Notes under the pieces: model-generated
What the model was told of the DNA's origin: nothing
What the model saw: only the letters and a program-made list of their open reading frames with translations
Databases searched by the model: none
Origin: Sedimentibacter sp.
Lineage (GTDB): Bacteria > Bacillota > Clostridia > Tissierellales > Sedimentibacteraceae
Assembly: GCA_018436705.1 (NCBI GenBank)
Contig: JAHDLA010000011.1
Coordinates: 1 to 64,000 of the forward strand
Reading direction: 5' to 3'
DNA length: 64,000 bases
Program-made: the position numbers and the translations under genes
Shown: piece by piece, positions 44,938 to 53,022 of the stretch
Numbering within the stretch: position 1 is the stretch's first letter
Layout: each line of letters begins with the position of its first letter

Positions 44938-45737
44938 AAAAATATTTGTCAAAAATCTATATGGGATTGATTTTTTTGTTCCTTTACGCACCAATTATAG
45001 TGCTTGCCGTCTTTTCATTTAATGAATCTAAATCAAGAGGAAACTGGACAGGATTCTCACTAAAATGGTACGTTGAACTGTTTTATGACAAAGATATACG
45101 ATCAGCGTTTTATTACACGATAACAATAGCGATAATATCAGCTGTCATATCTACAATTCTGGGTGCAATAGCAGCAATCGGAATTAACGCCATCAACGGA
45201 AAGCTTAAATCATTGATTCTGAACGTTAACTATCTTCCCGTTGTGAACCCGGACATAGTAACAGGTATATCGCTAATGATACTGTATATATCATTCAACA
45301 TAAATTTCGGATTTAATACCATGTTGATTTCACACATAGTATTCAGCACCCCATACGTAATTCTGTCAATACTTCCTAAGCTCAGGCAATTGGATGTACA
45401 CATGACAGAAGCAGCAATGGATTTGGGAGCAACTCCCATGTACGCTCTCAGAAAGGTTATAATTCCTGAAATAAAACCTGGAATTGTAGCAGGGTTCTTG
45501 ATGGCGTTCACACTGTCCATAGATGATTTTATAATAAGCTACTTTACAAAAGGAGAAGGCGTTACTAATCTTTCCATAGTAATTTATTCTATGGCAAGAA
45601 GAGGCGTCCGCCCAACAATTAATGCATTGTCCACAATAATGCTGGCAGTTGTATTACTGCTGATGATATTAATAAACAAAAGATCCAACGGAGTAGAAAA
45701 ATCCAAAAAACTACAAAAAGCGAGGTATAAAAGCTAA
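44931..45737 (+). CDS. potC: Spermidine/putrescine ABC transporter, permease
   Basis: The 268-residue permease begins with the PotC-like FLYAPIIVLAVFSFNESKS and has six membrane helices with an EAA loop (EAAMDLGATPMYALRKVIIPEIKPG). The start is most likely TTG at 44931 inside potB, with a run of G residues serving as ribosome-binding site; no ATG lies nearby. It abuts potD. Confidence 0.93.
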   Translation: MVKKYLSKIYMGLIFLFLYAPIIVLAVFSFNESKSRGNWTGFSLKWYVELFYDKDIRSAFYYTITIAIISAVISTILGAIAAIGINAINGKLKSLILNVNYLPVVNPDIVTGISLMILYISFNINFGFNTMLISHIVFSTPYVILSILPKLRQLDVHMTEAAMDLGATPMYALRKVIIPEIKPGIVAGFLMAFTLSIDDFIISYFTKGEGVTNLSIVIYSMARRGVRPTINALSTIMLAVVLLLMILINKRSNGVEKSKKLQKARYKS

Positions 45738-46775
45738 ATGAAAAAAAGATTACTTCTAATTGCTTCGGTGCTGTGCTTGGTATTGATTGCCGCAGGATGC
45801 AGTTCCGAGAAAAAAGAAACATTGAATGTACTGAACTATGACATCTATATTGACAAAAACCTGCTGACTGAATTCGAAAAAGCTAACAACGTGAAAGTTG
45901 CATACGACACATATTCAACTCCCGAAGAAATGTATATAAAGGCAAAAGCAGGAGCATCAAACTATGACCTTATAATTTCAAGCGAATATATGATTGAGCG
46001 AATGATTAACGAAGGAATGGTTAATAAACTAAATTTTGATAATATCCCAAATTCAAAATATATAGACGAAGCATTTAAAAACCAGCCCTACGATCCAAGC
46101 AACGAATATGCAGTCCCATACTTCTGGGGTACACTTGGCATACTATACAACAAAAATACCGTAGATGCTTCTTCCGACAGTTGGGCAATGCTATGGGACG
46201 AAAGCCACGAACACCGAATCATAATGATGGATTCTCAAAGAGATGCCTTTGCATCAGCGTTGAAGTTGCTGGGACATTCTCTGAATACTGTGGACGAAAA
46301 AGAGCTGGATGAAGCCAAAGAATTATTACTGAAGCAAAGACCGCTTGTTATGACATACATAACAGATGGTGCCCCTGATATTATGATAAATGAAGAAGCA
46401 GATATGGCTTTGGTGTGGTCTGGAGAAGCCGTTTCTGCAATGGCTGAAAATGAAAATCTTGACTTTGTAATTCCAAAGGAAGGAAGCAACATCTGGATTG
46501 ATGCTATGTTTGTTCCGTCAACAGCAAAAAATCAGCCGCTGGCAGAAAAATTCATTGACTTTTTATGTTCTACGGATGCTACGCTTAAAAACATCGACGA
46601 AGTATGGTACTCTACAGTCCATACTGAAGCAATAAAGCAGGTGGATCAAGAACTTCTTGACAATCCTGCATTCAACATTCCTCAGGAAGATATAGAAAAA
46701 ATGGAAATGTTCAGAGACCCTCAAGATTTTATAGAACTTTATACTGAAAGATGGACTGAACTGATGGCAGAATAA
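45738..46775 (+). CDS. potD: Polyamine-binding lipoprotein
   Basis: The 345-residue substrate-binding protein has a lipoprotein signal (LLLIASVLCLVLIAAGCSS) with the lipid-attached Cys21, and a two-lobe fold typical of PotD/PotF (LNVLNYDIYIDKNLLTEFEKANN; EYAVPYFWGTLGILYNK; DMALVWSGEA). It captures spermidine or putrescine and delivers it to PotBC. The start codon follows the potC stop immediately, and a strong terminator follows. Confidence 0.94.
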   Translation: MKKRLLLIASVLCLVLIAAGCSSEKKETLNVLNYDIYIDKNLLTEFEKANNVKVAYDTYSTPEEMYIKAKAGASNYDLIISSEYMIERMINEGMVNKLNFDNIPNSKYIDEAFKNQPYDPSNEYAVPYFWGTLGILYNKNTVDASSDSWAMLWDESHEHRIIMMDSQRDAFASALKLLGHSLNTVDEKELDEAKELLLKQRPLVMTYITDGAPDIMINEEADMALVWSGEAVSAMAENENLDFVIPKEGSNIWIDAMFVPSTAKNQPLAEKFIDFLCSTDATLKNIDEVWYSTVHTEAIKQVDQELLDNPAFNIPQEDIEKMEMFRDPQDFIELYTERWTELMAE

Positions 46776-46794
46776 CAGGCCATAAAACAAAATG

Positions 46795-46836
46795 AACACT
46801 TAAGAATTTTACCGATATTTCTTAAGTGTTTTTTAT
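46795..46836 (+). terminator. Terminator of potABCD
   Basis: AACACTTAAGAA and TTCTTAAGTGTT form a 12-bp stem followed by TTTTTATT, 20 bp after potD. Confidence 0.92.
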
Positions 46837-46881
46837 TATTTAACAAATTATTGTTTTACAAAATAATCAGATTAACCTTCT

Positions 46882-47822
46882 GGACACGGGGACGTTTCAT
46901 TCGTCTTTTTTTAGCACCTTTTCAACAATTGACTTCCCAATGCCAAAAACTCTGCTTAATTGCCGAATACTTGTATTTTCCTTGATATAAATATCCTTAA
47001 TAATTGCTTTTTTCTTGTCAAAAGGCAATTCCGGCAAATTTATAACCTTATATTTATCAGTTATTATTTTTGTCAGCTTGTTATCCGTATTATGCTTTAC
47101 TGTATTTGCTTCAAGGCACTCATCATCATTGACTGTATTCATATATCTGCTGAATTCCTCAAATGTCCCAAAATAATTTTCAATTAATGTTCCATCTATT
47201 ATTGTTTTTTGTCCATTGTAAAATAAATAATAAAATCCGTAACTGCTCCATTTATAATCTTTCACAGATATTACAATTCTTGCCTTTACCGGATTTTGAT
47301 GAATGTATCTTAATACCGTCACCAAGTACTCTTCATTATTTACAGGCTCACTCATATATCTGTTCTGAAATAAATGACCTGTTCTATCGTACTTTTTATT
47401 ATGCCATCCAACATAGCCTACCGTTATACGCTTAATGCTTGTTCCAATCTCCTCATATTCTTTCAGCAGCAAATGAACATGGTTATCCATTAAGCAAAAT
47501 CCAAGCACATTAAACTTACCCTTTTCCTTCGCTTTTTCAATGCTTTCCAGAAATTTTAACTTATCCTCATTATCTAAAAATATATCTCGTTTGTCAATTC
47601 CTCTCAGCATAATATGGTATATTCCGGTATTGCTTTTTACCCTTGCTTGTCTGGGCATATGTACCTCTTTTTTTATGGTATATATTTTTATTATTATGCT
47701 TAATTCTTCACTATAGTTTAATACTATTATAGCATTTATTATTTCAAAATCAATCAATAATTTCCATAAAAACCCAAGACATATGAAACGTCCCTGTGTC
47801 CGCCTGAAACGTCCCTGTGTCC
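46882..47822 (-). mobile_element. RAYT/REP element with inverted terminal motif and tandem extra copies
   Basis: GGACACGGGGACGTTTCAT (46882-46900) is repeated in inverse at 47783-47801 with one mismatch, bracketing a transposase gene. The right end carries a second copy in the same orientation (47805-47822) and a partial one (CTTCCTGTGTCC, to 47835). The left motif overlaps the transposase stop codon. The GGACACGGGGACG-type end is familiar from REP-associated transposases in many bacteria. Confidence 0.8.
46897..47658 (-). CDS. REP-associated tyrosine transposase (Y1/IS200-like, RAYT)
   Basis: The 253-residue transposase has the HUH motif in LMDNHVHLLLKE near residue 61, preceded by YHIMLRGIDKRDIF, and the conserved RTGHLFQNRY and LRYIHQNPVKARI blocks of the Y1 (PF01797) fold. 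The C-terminal part ends in a helix-turn-helix-like segment (NTSIRQLSRVFGIGKSIVEKVL), common in RAYTs. The frame extends upstream to 47877, but AGAGGTACAT before the ATG at 47658 and the MPRQARVKS start fit the family. All visible motifs are intact, so it may be active. Confidence 0.93.
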   Translation of the reverse strand: MPRQARVKSNTGIYHIMLRGIDKRDIFLDNEDKLKFLESIEKAKEKGKFNVLGFCLMDNHVHLLLKEYEEIGTSIKRITVGYVGWHNKKYDRTGHLFQNRYMSEPVNNEEYLVTVLRYIHQNPVKARIVISVKDYKWSSYGFYYLFYNGQKTIIDGTLIENYFGTFEEFSRYMNTVNDDECLEANTVKHNTDNKLTKIITDKYKVINLPELPFDKKKAIIKDIYIKENTSIRQLSRVFGIGKSIVEKVLKKDE

Positions 47823-47968
47823 ACTTCCTGTGTCCAATTCTGTGCCCATGTCTGTTCGTGTCTGTGCCATTTATCACTTATTATGTTTGACAAACCAACA
47901 GCGAAGCACTGATTTTTAAAATTTTTACTATTGCACAACTAAAAAAATATGGTATAATAGCTTAAACC

Positions 47969-48000
47969 ATATTTTGATATATTTAAACATATCGAAATAT
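47969..48000. promoter_or_regulatory. Operator-like palindrome upstream of the first YfcC-type gene
   Basis: A 32-bp near-perfect inverted repeat, ATATTTTGATAT/ATTTAAAC/ATATCGAAATAT, with arms differing only by transition pairs. Its core ATATATTTAAACATAT is shared with the perfect palindrome at 49711-49726. It lies just before the gene's ribosome-binding site and after a TATAAT (47953-47958), a good place for repression by the ArsR-type regulator. Confidence 0.72.
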
Positions 48001-48017
48001 CATTGGAGGAAATATCT

Positions 48018-49370
48018 GTGTTTAAAAAAATTCCTGGTTCATATGTTTTATTGTTCTACATAATAATTGTTTTAGGAATTGCTTCATATTTTATTCCCGC
48101 TGGAACCTACGACCGAGAAATCGATAGTGATACCGGAATAAGCTATGTAGTGCCTGAAAGCTACAAATCCGTTGAAAACACACCGGTTTCTATTTTTGAC
48201 ATATTTAAGTCCGTACCAGAAGGCATGATGGAGGCAAGCGATATAATTATTTTTGTACTTATTATAGGAGGCGCTTTCGGAGTGATTCAGTCAACAGGAA
48301 CCACGGATGCATTAATCGGAAGCTTAGTCCGCAAATCCTCAGGCAATGAGAAAACGATTATTATAATAATTATGACTATTTTTTCCCTGTCAGGTGCCTT
48401 GTTCGGAACCGCAGAAGAAGCGTTGCCATTTTATCCTTTAATAATTTGCTTTTCTTTAGCGATGGGTTATGATAAAATTACAGGTGTGGCCATGGTGCTT
48501 CTGGGAACCGGAACCGGTTTTGCTGCTGGATTTCTTAATCCTTTTACAACAGGAATTGCACAAAATGTTTCGGAACTCCCTCTGTACTCGGGAATTGTTT
48601 TAAGAGTAATAACCAATGTTGTATTTTTGGGAACATCAATAGTATTTGTCATAAGGCACGTTAATAAAATACAAAATAATCGTACTCCAAGCAACATAAA
48701 CATTGATAATTTTCAGACCTTAAAGCCGAAGCATTACAGAGTTATGGCAGTGCTGGTGCTGTCATTTATCTTTATGATAGCAGGGATATTAAAATTTAAT
48801 TTTTTTATTCTGGAGATATCAACGGTTTTTTTCATAATGGCTGTTGCAAGTGGACTTGCAGGCGGGTTAAAGCCAGGCCGGATATCCTCCGAATTTGTCA
48901 AGGGTGCATCTGCAATGACATACGGCGCATTGATTATCGGAATTGCAAAGGCTGTGTCTGTAATTATGATTTATGGAAATATTATGGATTCGATTATTTA
49001 TACGCTTGCAGGATTAATTGAAGGGTTCAGCCCTATAGCAAGTGCAGTTGGAATGTCAGCTGTTCACTCCATACTTAATGTCTTTATTTCTTCTGGAAGC
49101 GGACAAGCTGCCGCATCCATGCCCATAATGAAAACATTGGCCGATATGTCAGGTATAACAAGGCAAACCTCCGTTTTAGCTTTTCAATTCGGAGACGGTC
49201 TTACAAATTTGATAAGTCCTACTTCCGGTTATTTCATAGCCGCTTTGGCACTTGGCGACATAGAATGGAAGGACTGGGTAAAATGGTTTATGCCGTTATT
49301 TATTGCTCTATGTTTAGAAGCATTAATTATTCTTATAATATCAACCGTTATAAACTATGGTCCTTTTTAA
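48018..49370 (+). CDS. YfcC-family (DcuC-like) membrane carrier
   Basis: The 450-residue protein has about 11-12 membrane helices and the family motifs YFIPAGTYDRE near residue 25, SGALFGTAEEALPFYPL near 128, GFAAGFLNPFTTGIAQ and SGSGQAAASMPIM near 360. Family members are annotated as C4-dicarboxylate or basic amino-acid carriers, and the true substrate here is unknown. Translation most likely starts at the GTG at 48018, eight bases after GGAGG, not at the TTG at 48003 that overlaps it. It shares regulation with the ArsR gene and the M20 peptidase. Confidence 0.87.
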   Translation: MFKKIPGSYVLLFYIIIVLGIASYFIPAGTYDREIDSDTGISYVVPESYKSVENTPVSIFDIFKSVPEGMMEASDIIIFVLIIGGAFGVIQSTGTTDALIGSLVRKSSGNEKTIIIIIMTIFSLSGALFGTAEEALPFYPLIICFSLAMGYDKITGVAMVLLGTGTGFAAGFLNPFTTGIAQNVSELPLYSGIVLRVITNVVFLGTSIVFVIRHVNKIQNNRTPSNINIDNFQTLKPKHYRVMAVLVLSFIFMIAGILKFNFFILEISTVFFIMAVASGLAGGLKPGRISSEFVKGASAMTYGALIIGIAKAVSVIMIYGNIMDSIIYTLAGLIEGFSPIASAVGMSAVHSILNVFISSGSGQAAASMPIMKTLADMSGITRQTSVLAFQFGDGLTNLISPTSGYFIAALALGDIEWKDWVKWFMPLFIALCLEALIILIISTVINYGPF

Positions 49371-49395
49371 ATAGTAAAAGATAGTGGGTGGGAAT

Positions 49396-49689
49396 ATGTC
49401 CGGAATTAACCAAAACGATATGGATATAGAAGTAATAAAAGCTTTAGGTGACGAAACCAGAATAGAAATTCTTAAAATTATTGGGAAAAAGGAACTGAAC
49501 GCAAGCGATATAGCCGTTAAATGTACCTTGTCCCGGCCTACAGTTTCACACCATTTGCAGGTTCTTAAAAGAGCAAGAATCCTTGAAGCTAGAAAAGAAG
49601 GAAAAGAAATATATTATTCTGTAAACATGTATACCCTAAAAGGCTTGTCTCAAGCACTGCTTAGGTTTATCAGCATGGGCTTTTTCTAA
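49396..49689 (+). CDS. ArsR-family transcriptional regulator
   Basis: The 97-residue protein is a winged helix-turn-helix of the ArsR/SmtB type: IEVIKALGDETRIEILKIIGKKELNASDIAVKCTLSRPTVSHHLQVLKRARILEARKEGKEIYYSV. No metal-binding CxC pair is seen, so it probably senses something other than a metal. The ATG at 49396 follows GGTGGG; the frame opens 12 bp earlier. It lies between the first carrier and the peptidase and probably binds the GTTTAAAC-centred palindromes on either side. Confidence 0.9.
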   Translation: MSGINQNDMDIEVIKALGDETRIEILKIIGKKELNASDIAVKCTLSRPTVSHHLQVLKRARILEARKEGKEIYYSVNMYTLKGLSQALLRFISMGFF

Positions 49690-49710
49690 ATTTTTTTATA
49701 TGATATGATG

Positions 49711-49726
49711 ATATGTTTAAACATAT
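49711..49726. promoter_or_regulatory. Perfect 16-bp operator palindrome after the ArsR gene
   Basis: ATATGTTTAAACATAT is fully self-complementary, 22 bp after the ArsR stop codon. The same core recurs at 47977-47992 and 49789-49798. Confidence 0.72.
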
Positions 49727-49752
49727 AAATATATATTATTGAAGGGAGGTGA

Positions 49753-49809
49753 ATGAAAATTATTTATTTTTTTAGCAATATGTTGAAGTGTTTAAACATA
49801 TTGACATAA
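49753..49809 (+). CDS. Possible 18-codon leader peptide before the M20 peptidase
   Basis: GGGAGGTG stands just before an ATG, opening a frame encoding MKIIYFFSNMLKCLNILT and stopping at TAA 49807-49809. The peptide spans the third operator-like site. It may be a true leader peptide or chance; spacing from the ribosome-binding site is short. Confidence 0.35.
   Translation: MKIIYFFSNMLKCLNILT
49777..49802. promoter_or_regulatory. Third GTTTAAAC-type operator site, before the M20 peptidase gene
   Basis: AATATG...CATATT arms enclose TGTTTAAACA (49789-49798), a 10-bp perfect palindrome with the same centre as the two other sites of this cluster. Confidence 0.6.
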
Positions 49810-49862
49810 AATTAAAGCCGGATGCCTTAGGCTATTCTAAAAAACAGGAAGGAGTAAGTATT

Positions 49863-51041
49863 TTGGAAATTACAAAATTCACAAGTGAAAACGAAATAAT
49901 CAATATTATGACGGAACTTATATCAATTGAGGGCCACAAAAATATCGAACAAAAGGAGTCAAAGATAGTCGAATACATAAAGGATATTTTTGAAAAAAAT
50001 GATATTAATGTGGAATGTGATGAGATTGAAAAAAACAGACCAAATATTTTAGGGAAAATATTTGGAGAAAACGAGTCAATTCACCTTATGTTTAACGGTC
50101 ATACAGATACGGTTCCCGGATTTACAATGAAGTACGATCCTTTTATACCATTTATAAATAATGGAATTATATATGGCAGAGGTACTGCTGATATGAAAGG
50201 AGGTCTAACTGCCATGATAACAGCAATGATCGCTGTAAAAAGAAAGGGGCTGCATCTGAAGAAAACAGTCGCATTTGCAGGAGTAATTGATGAAGAGGAA
50301 AGATCAAAGGGTACCGAGTATCTCATAAAGAAAAATATTACCTCTGATTACGTTGTAATCGGAGAACCTACTAGCCTGAAAGTGTGCACTGCTCATAAAG
50401 GTATGGAATGGATTGAAGTCTCGTTTATTGGTTCAGCAACTCATGGAAGCAGGCCTCGAGAAGGAAAAAATGCAATTTATATGGCTTCTGAATTTTGTAG
50501 AATGATTTATAAGGAGCTCGAACCGATAATAGAGAAACGCAAGCATGAACTTCTGGGATGTGGAAGTATTAATGTAGGGTGCATTAAAGGCGGCGATGAT
50601 CCCAACATTGTTCCTGATAAGTGCAGTGTTCAAATTGACCGAAGGTGGCTGCCAAATGAGACTTTGGAATCCATTTACAAGGAAATTGAAGGCTACGCTA
50701 TAAAAGCTGCTGAAATATTCAAGGGACAATACAGTATCCGAGCAATGCGCGAATTTACGGCATCAATGATCAATGCTCCCTACAGCATTGGTCAAGACCA
50801 CGAACTAGTTGTAGCCGCACTTGATATCGCAGCAGATATTACAGGTAAAAAACTTCCCGCAACTGATTTCCCCGCATGGAGCGATGCCGGGCTGCTATCA
50901 AATCACACAAATTCAAAATGTATAATACTAGGCCCCGGAAGCATAACTCAAGCTCATGCAAATGATGAATTTTGTTCAATAGATGAGATATTGAAGGCTT
51001 CGGAAATTTATTTCAGGTTAATTAAAAAATTATGCTTATAA
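49863..51041 (+). CDS. M20-family metallopeptidase/deacylase (ArgE/DapE/CPG2 type)
   Basis: The 392-residue zinc hydrolase removes an amino acid or acyl group from a small peptide or N-acyl amino acid. Visible catalytic residues are His/Asp in FNGHTDTVPG, Asp in GRGTADMKGG, the Glu-Glu pair in VIDEEERSKGT, a ligand in IGEPTS, and a late His in GPGSITQAHANDE; the dimerisation domain begins at KGMEWIEVSF. The frame is open from 49788, but AAGGAGT lies nine bases before the TTG at 49863 (MEITKFTSENE), which fits the family and leaves the operator untranslated. It is followed 10 bp later by a second carrier. Confidence 0.88.
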   Translation: MEITKFTSENEIINIMTELISIEGHKNIEQKESKIVEYIKDIFEKNDINVECDEIEKNRPNILGKIFGENESIHLMFNGHTDTVPGFTMKYDPFIPFINNGIIYGRGTADMKGGLTAMITAMIAVKRKGLHLKKTVAFAGVIDEEERSKGTEYLIKKNITSDYVVIGEPTSLKVCTAHKGMEWIEVSFIGSATHGSRPREGKNAIYMASEFCRMIYKELEPIIEKRKHELLGCGSINVGCIKGGDDPNIVPDKCSVQIDRRWLPNETLESIYKEIEGYAIKAAEIFKGQYSIRAMREFTASMINAPYSIGQDHELVVAALDIAADITGKKLPATDFPAWSDAGLLSNHTNSKCIILGPGSITQAHANDEFCSIDEILKASEIYFRLIKKLCL

Positions 51042-51051
51042 GGAGAAGATT

Positions 51052-52461
51052 ATGGAAAAAAATATTGAAAAAAAGAAAAAATTTGGCATACCGCATACAT
51101 ATGCACTTTTGTTCTTCGTTATCATATTAGTTGCTGCTCTTACATATATTATCCCTGCCGGTGAATTTGACCGTGCGGAGGATTCTGCTACCGGCAGAAT
51201 ATTTGTAGTTCCAGATACTTATCATGAAGTTGACAGCAACCCTCTATCCTTTTTTGATGTTTTTAAAGCTATTCCAAAGGGCATGGAGAAATCAGGATAT
51301 ATAATATTCTTTGTTCTTATGATAGGAGGTTCCTTTGGAATACTTCAGGGCACTGGTGCAATAGATTCCGGAATCGTAGAAGTAGTAAAGCGGATGAAGG
51401 GAAAAGAAAAAGCAGTTATCCCCATTGTAATGCTTATTTTTTCTCTTGCCGGAGCAATTCTAGGCTCTGCAGAAGAAATGCTTCCGTTTTACCCCATAGT
51501 TATTTCCCTTGCTTTAGCATTGGGTTTTGATACGCTCACAGGCACTGCCATGGTACTGTTGGGTGCCGGAGCCGGCTTTGCTGGCGCTTTTCTTAATCCT
51601 TTTACTGTAGGCATAGCTCAAGGAATAGCAGGCCTTCCGATGTTTTCCGGCATTGGCTTCCGTCTCGTTGCATACGTAATTATCTTGACAATAACAATTG
51701 TATATGTATATAGATACGCAAACAAGATACAAAAAAATCCCGAGTTAAGCATCACATATGAAGAAGACAAGACCAGACATGAAGAATTTAAGTTCAATGA
51801 TGAAGTTGAATTTACAACAAGGCACAAACTTGTAATGATAATCCTAGTTGCAGGATTAGGAATATTGGCTTTTGGCGTTGTAAAGCTGGGCTTCTACATT
51901 ACCGAATTAACAGCAATCTTTCTGATTATCGGAATATTTTCCGGTGTGGCCGGAGGCTTGTCAATAGATAAAATTGCTCAAGAGTTTATAAATGGTGCAA
52001 AAGAGCTAGTCTACGGCGCCCTTGTAATCGGATTGGCAACCTCCATAATGGTAGTTATGCAGGAAGGTAAAATAATGGATACTATCATATACAGTCTGGC
52101 GGGACTTGTTCAGGGATTGCCTCCTTCATTAAGCGGTGTTGCAATGTTTATAGTTCAAAGCTTTATTAACTTTGTGGTGCCTTCCGGAAGCGGGCAGGCA
52201 GCAGCTTCAATGCCTATAATGGCACCCATGGCAGATCTGGTAGGCATCACTAGACAGTCTGCTGTTCTGGCGTTCCAATTCGGCGACGGATTTTCAAACG
52301 TAATTAATCCTACTTCTGGTTATTTTATGGCTGCAATAGCAATAGGCGGTATAAAATGGGAAAAGTGGGCAAAATGGATGCTTCCTCTGTTCCTTATATG
52401 GTGCGTAATTGGCTCCGTTCTTGTAGCTGTTTCTGTAATGATAGGATATGGACCATTTTAA
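51052..52461 (+). CDS. YfcC-family (DcuC-like) membrane carrier, second copy
   Basis: The 469-residue protein is a paralogue of the carrier at 48018-49370, with the same landmarks: YIIPAGEFDRAED near residue 34, AGAILGSAEEMLPFYPI, AGFAGAFLNPFTVGIAQG, PSGSGQAAASMPIM. It is 10 bp behind the M20 peptidase, so carrier and peptidase probably handle one substrate (uptake followed by hydrolysis, or efflux of the product). AAGGAGAAG precedes the ATG. A terminator follows at 52599-52631. Confidence 0.88.
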   Translation: MEKNIEKKKKFGIPHTYALLFFVIILVAALTYIIPAGEFDRAEDSATGRIFVVPDTYHEVDSNPLSFFDVFKAIPKGMEKSGYIIFFVLMIGGSFGILQGTGAIDSGIVEVVKRMKGKEKAVIPIVMLIFSLAGAILGSAEEMLPFYPIVISLALALGFDTLTGTAMVLLGAGAGFAGAFLNPFTVGIAQGIAGLPMFSGIGFRLVAYVIILTITIVYVYRYANKIQKNPELSITYEEDKTRHEEFKFNDEVEFTTRHKLVMIILVAGLGILAFGVVKLGFYITELTAIFLIIGIFSGVAGGLSIDKIAQEFINGAKELVYGALVIGLATSIMVVMQEGKIMDTIIYSLAGLVQGLPPSLSGVAMFIVQSFINFVVPSGSGQAAASMPIMAPMADLVGITRQSAVLAFQFGDGFSNVINPTSGYFMAAIAIGGIKWEKWAKWMLPLFLIWCVIGSVLVAVSVMIGYGPF

Positions 52462-52598
52462 ATAGTGTTTTAATTTAGCGTCTCTCAAACCACAGTATGA
52501 GCAGTTCAATAAGAACTAAACATAGTTGTATACAAAATGAATATCCTAAGACTTTTCGTTGTTCTATCAGTAGTTTTCTTGCTTTTAATACCTTATAC

Positions 52599-52631
52599 AA
52601 AAAAATCACATGACAATCATGTGATTTTTTT
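52599..52631. terminator. Terminator after the second YfcC-type gene
   Basis: AAAAAATCACATG and CATGTGATTTTTTT form a strong stem around ACAAT, with A/T tails suited to both strands. It can also end the leftward transcript of the 32-aa gene. Confidence 0.92.
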
Positions 52632-52692
52632 GGGTTATTAAATCATCTATACTTTGCTAGCCTAAATTAAATTTCAATTCGCTTAAGCCTGC

Positions 52693-52791
52693 TTACTGTT
52701 CGTTGTGTGCTTCTGACTCTTTTATATTTAACAAGTGAACTGCGGTTGTTGCGGTAACTGTAATTAATGCTGCCAATACTAAAAATGCCAT
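52693..52791 (-). CDS. 32-residue single-span membrane peptide
   Basis: On the reverse strand AGGGAGG lies seven bases before an ATG opening a 32-codon frame. The product is hydrophobic over residues 2-20 (AFLVLAALITVTATTAVHLL) and then charged (NIKESEAHNEQ), the profile of a small single-pass membrane protein with cytoplasmic or external tail. I know no function. It lies downstream of a candidate structured RNA and of ytxC, and upstream of the shared terminator. Confidence 0.7.
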   Translation of the reverse strand: MAFLVLAALITVTATTAVHLLNIKESEAHNEQ

Positions 52792-52917
52792 ATGTACTTC
52801 CTCCCTTTCATGTACTCATTATATATATTCCCTTTTATATAATTCTAAAACATAAACCTTTTGATTTCCTTAATCTTTTAAAATAATATTACATTTTCTC
52901 ACTATAATAACTTCTCC

Positions 52918-52990
52918 GACCTGTCCTGTAAGCCACCGTACGGCAGTCGGTAGAGCTTAGCTGTCTGAACGGTAGCAAAACAGTCAGGTC
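52918..52990 (-). ncRNA. Candidate three-way-junction structured RNA
   Basis: Outer arms GACCTG/CAGGTC (52918-52923, 52985-52990) close a 73-nt element with two inner hairpins: CTGT/ACAG (52961-52964, 52980-52983) and AAGC-ACCG/CGGT-GCTT (52930-52938, 52948-52958). On the minus strand each inner hairpin contains CTACCG. The region is GC-richer than its surroundings and has no T-run. It lies between ytxC and the 32-aa gene, so on the minus strand it would be a leader of the latter. I cannot match it to a known riboswitch class. Confidence 0.45.
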
Positions 52991-53022
52991 ATATAAAATT
53001 TCAGATGTTACAAATACTTATA

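Noticed and set aside
47659-47877. 73-residue N-terminal extension of the transposase
   Set aside because: It translates the terminal repeats, while a good ribosome-binding site and the family start lie at 47658.
52918-52990. tRNA gene on the plus strand (73 nt, CAGTCGGTAGAGC resembles a D-arm)
   Set aside because: There is no TTCGA-type T-loop, no proper anticodon arm and the closing stem has only six pairs, so I list it as an unassigned structured RNA.
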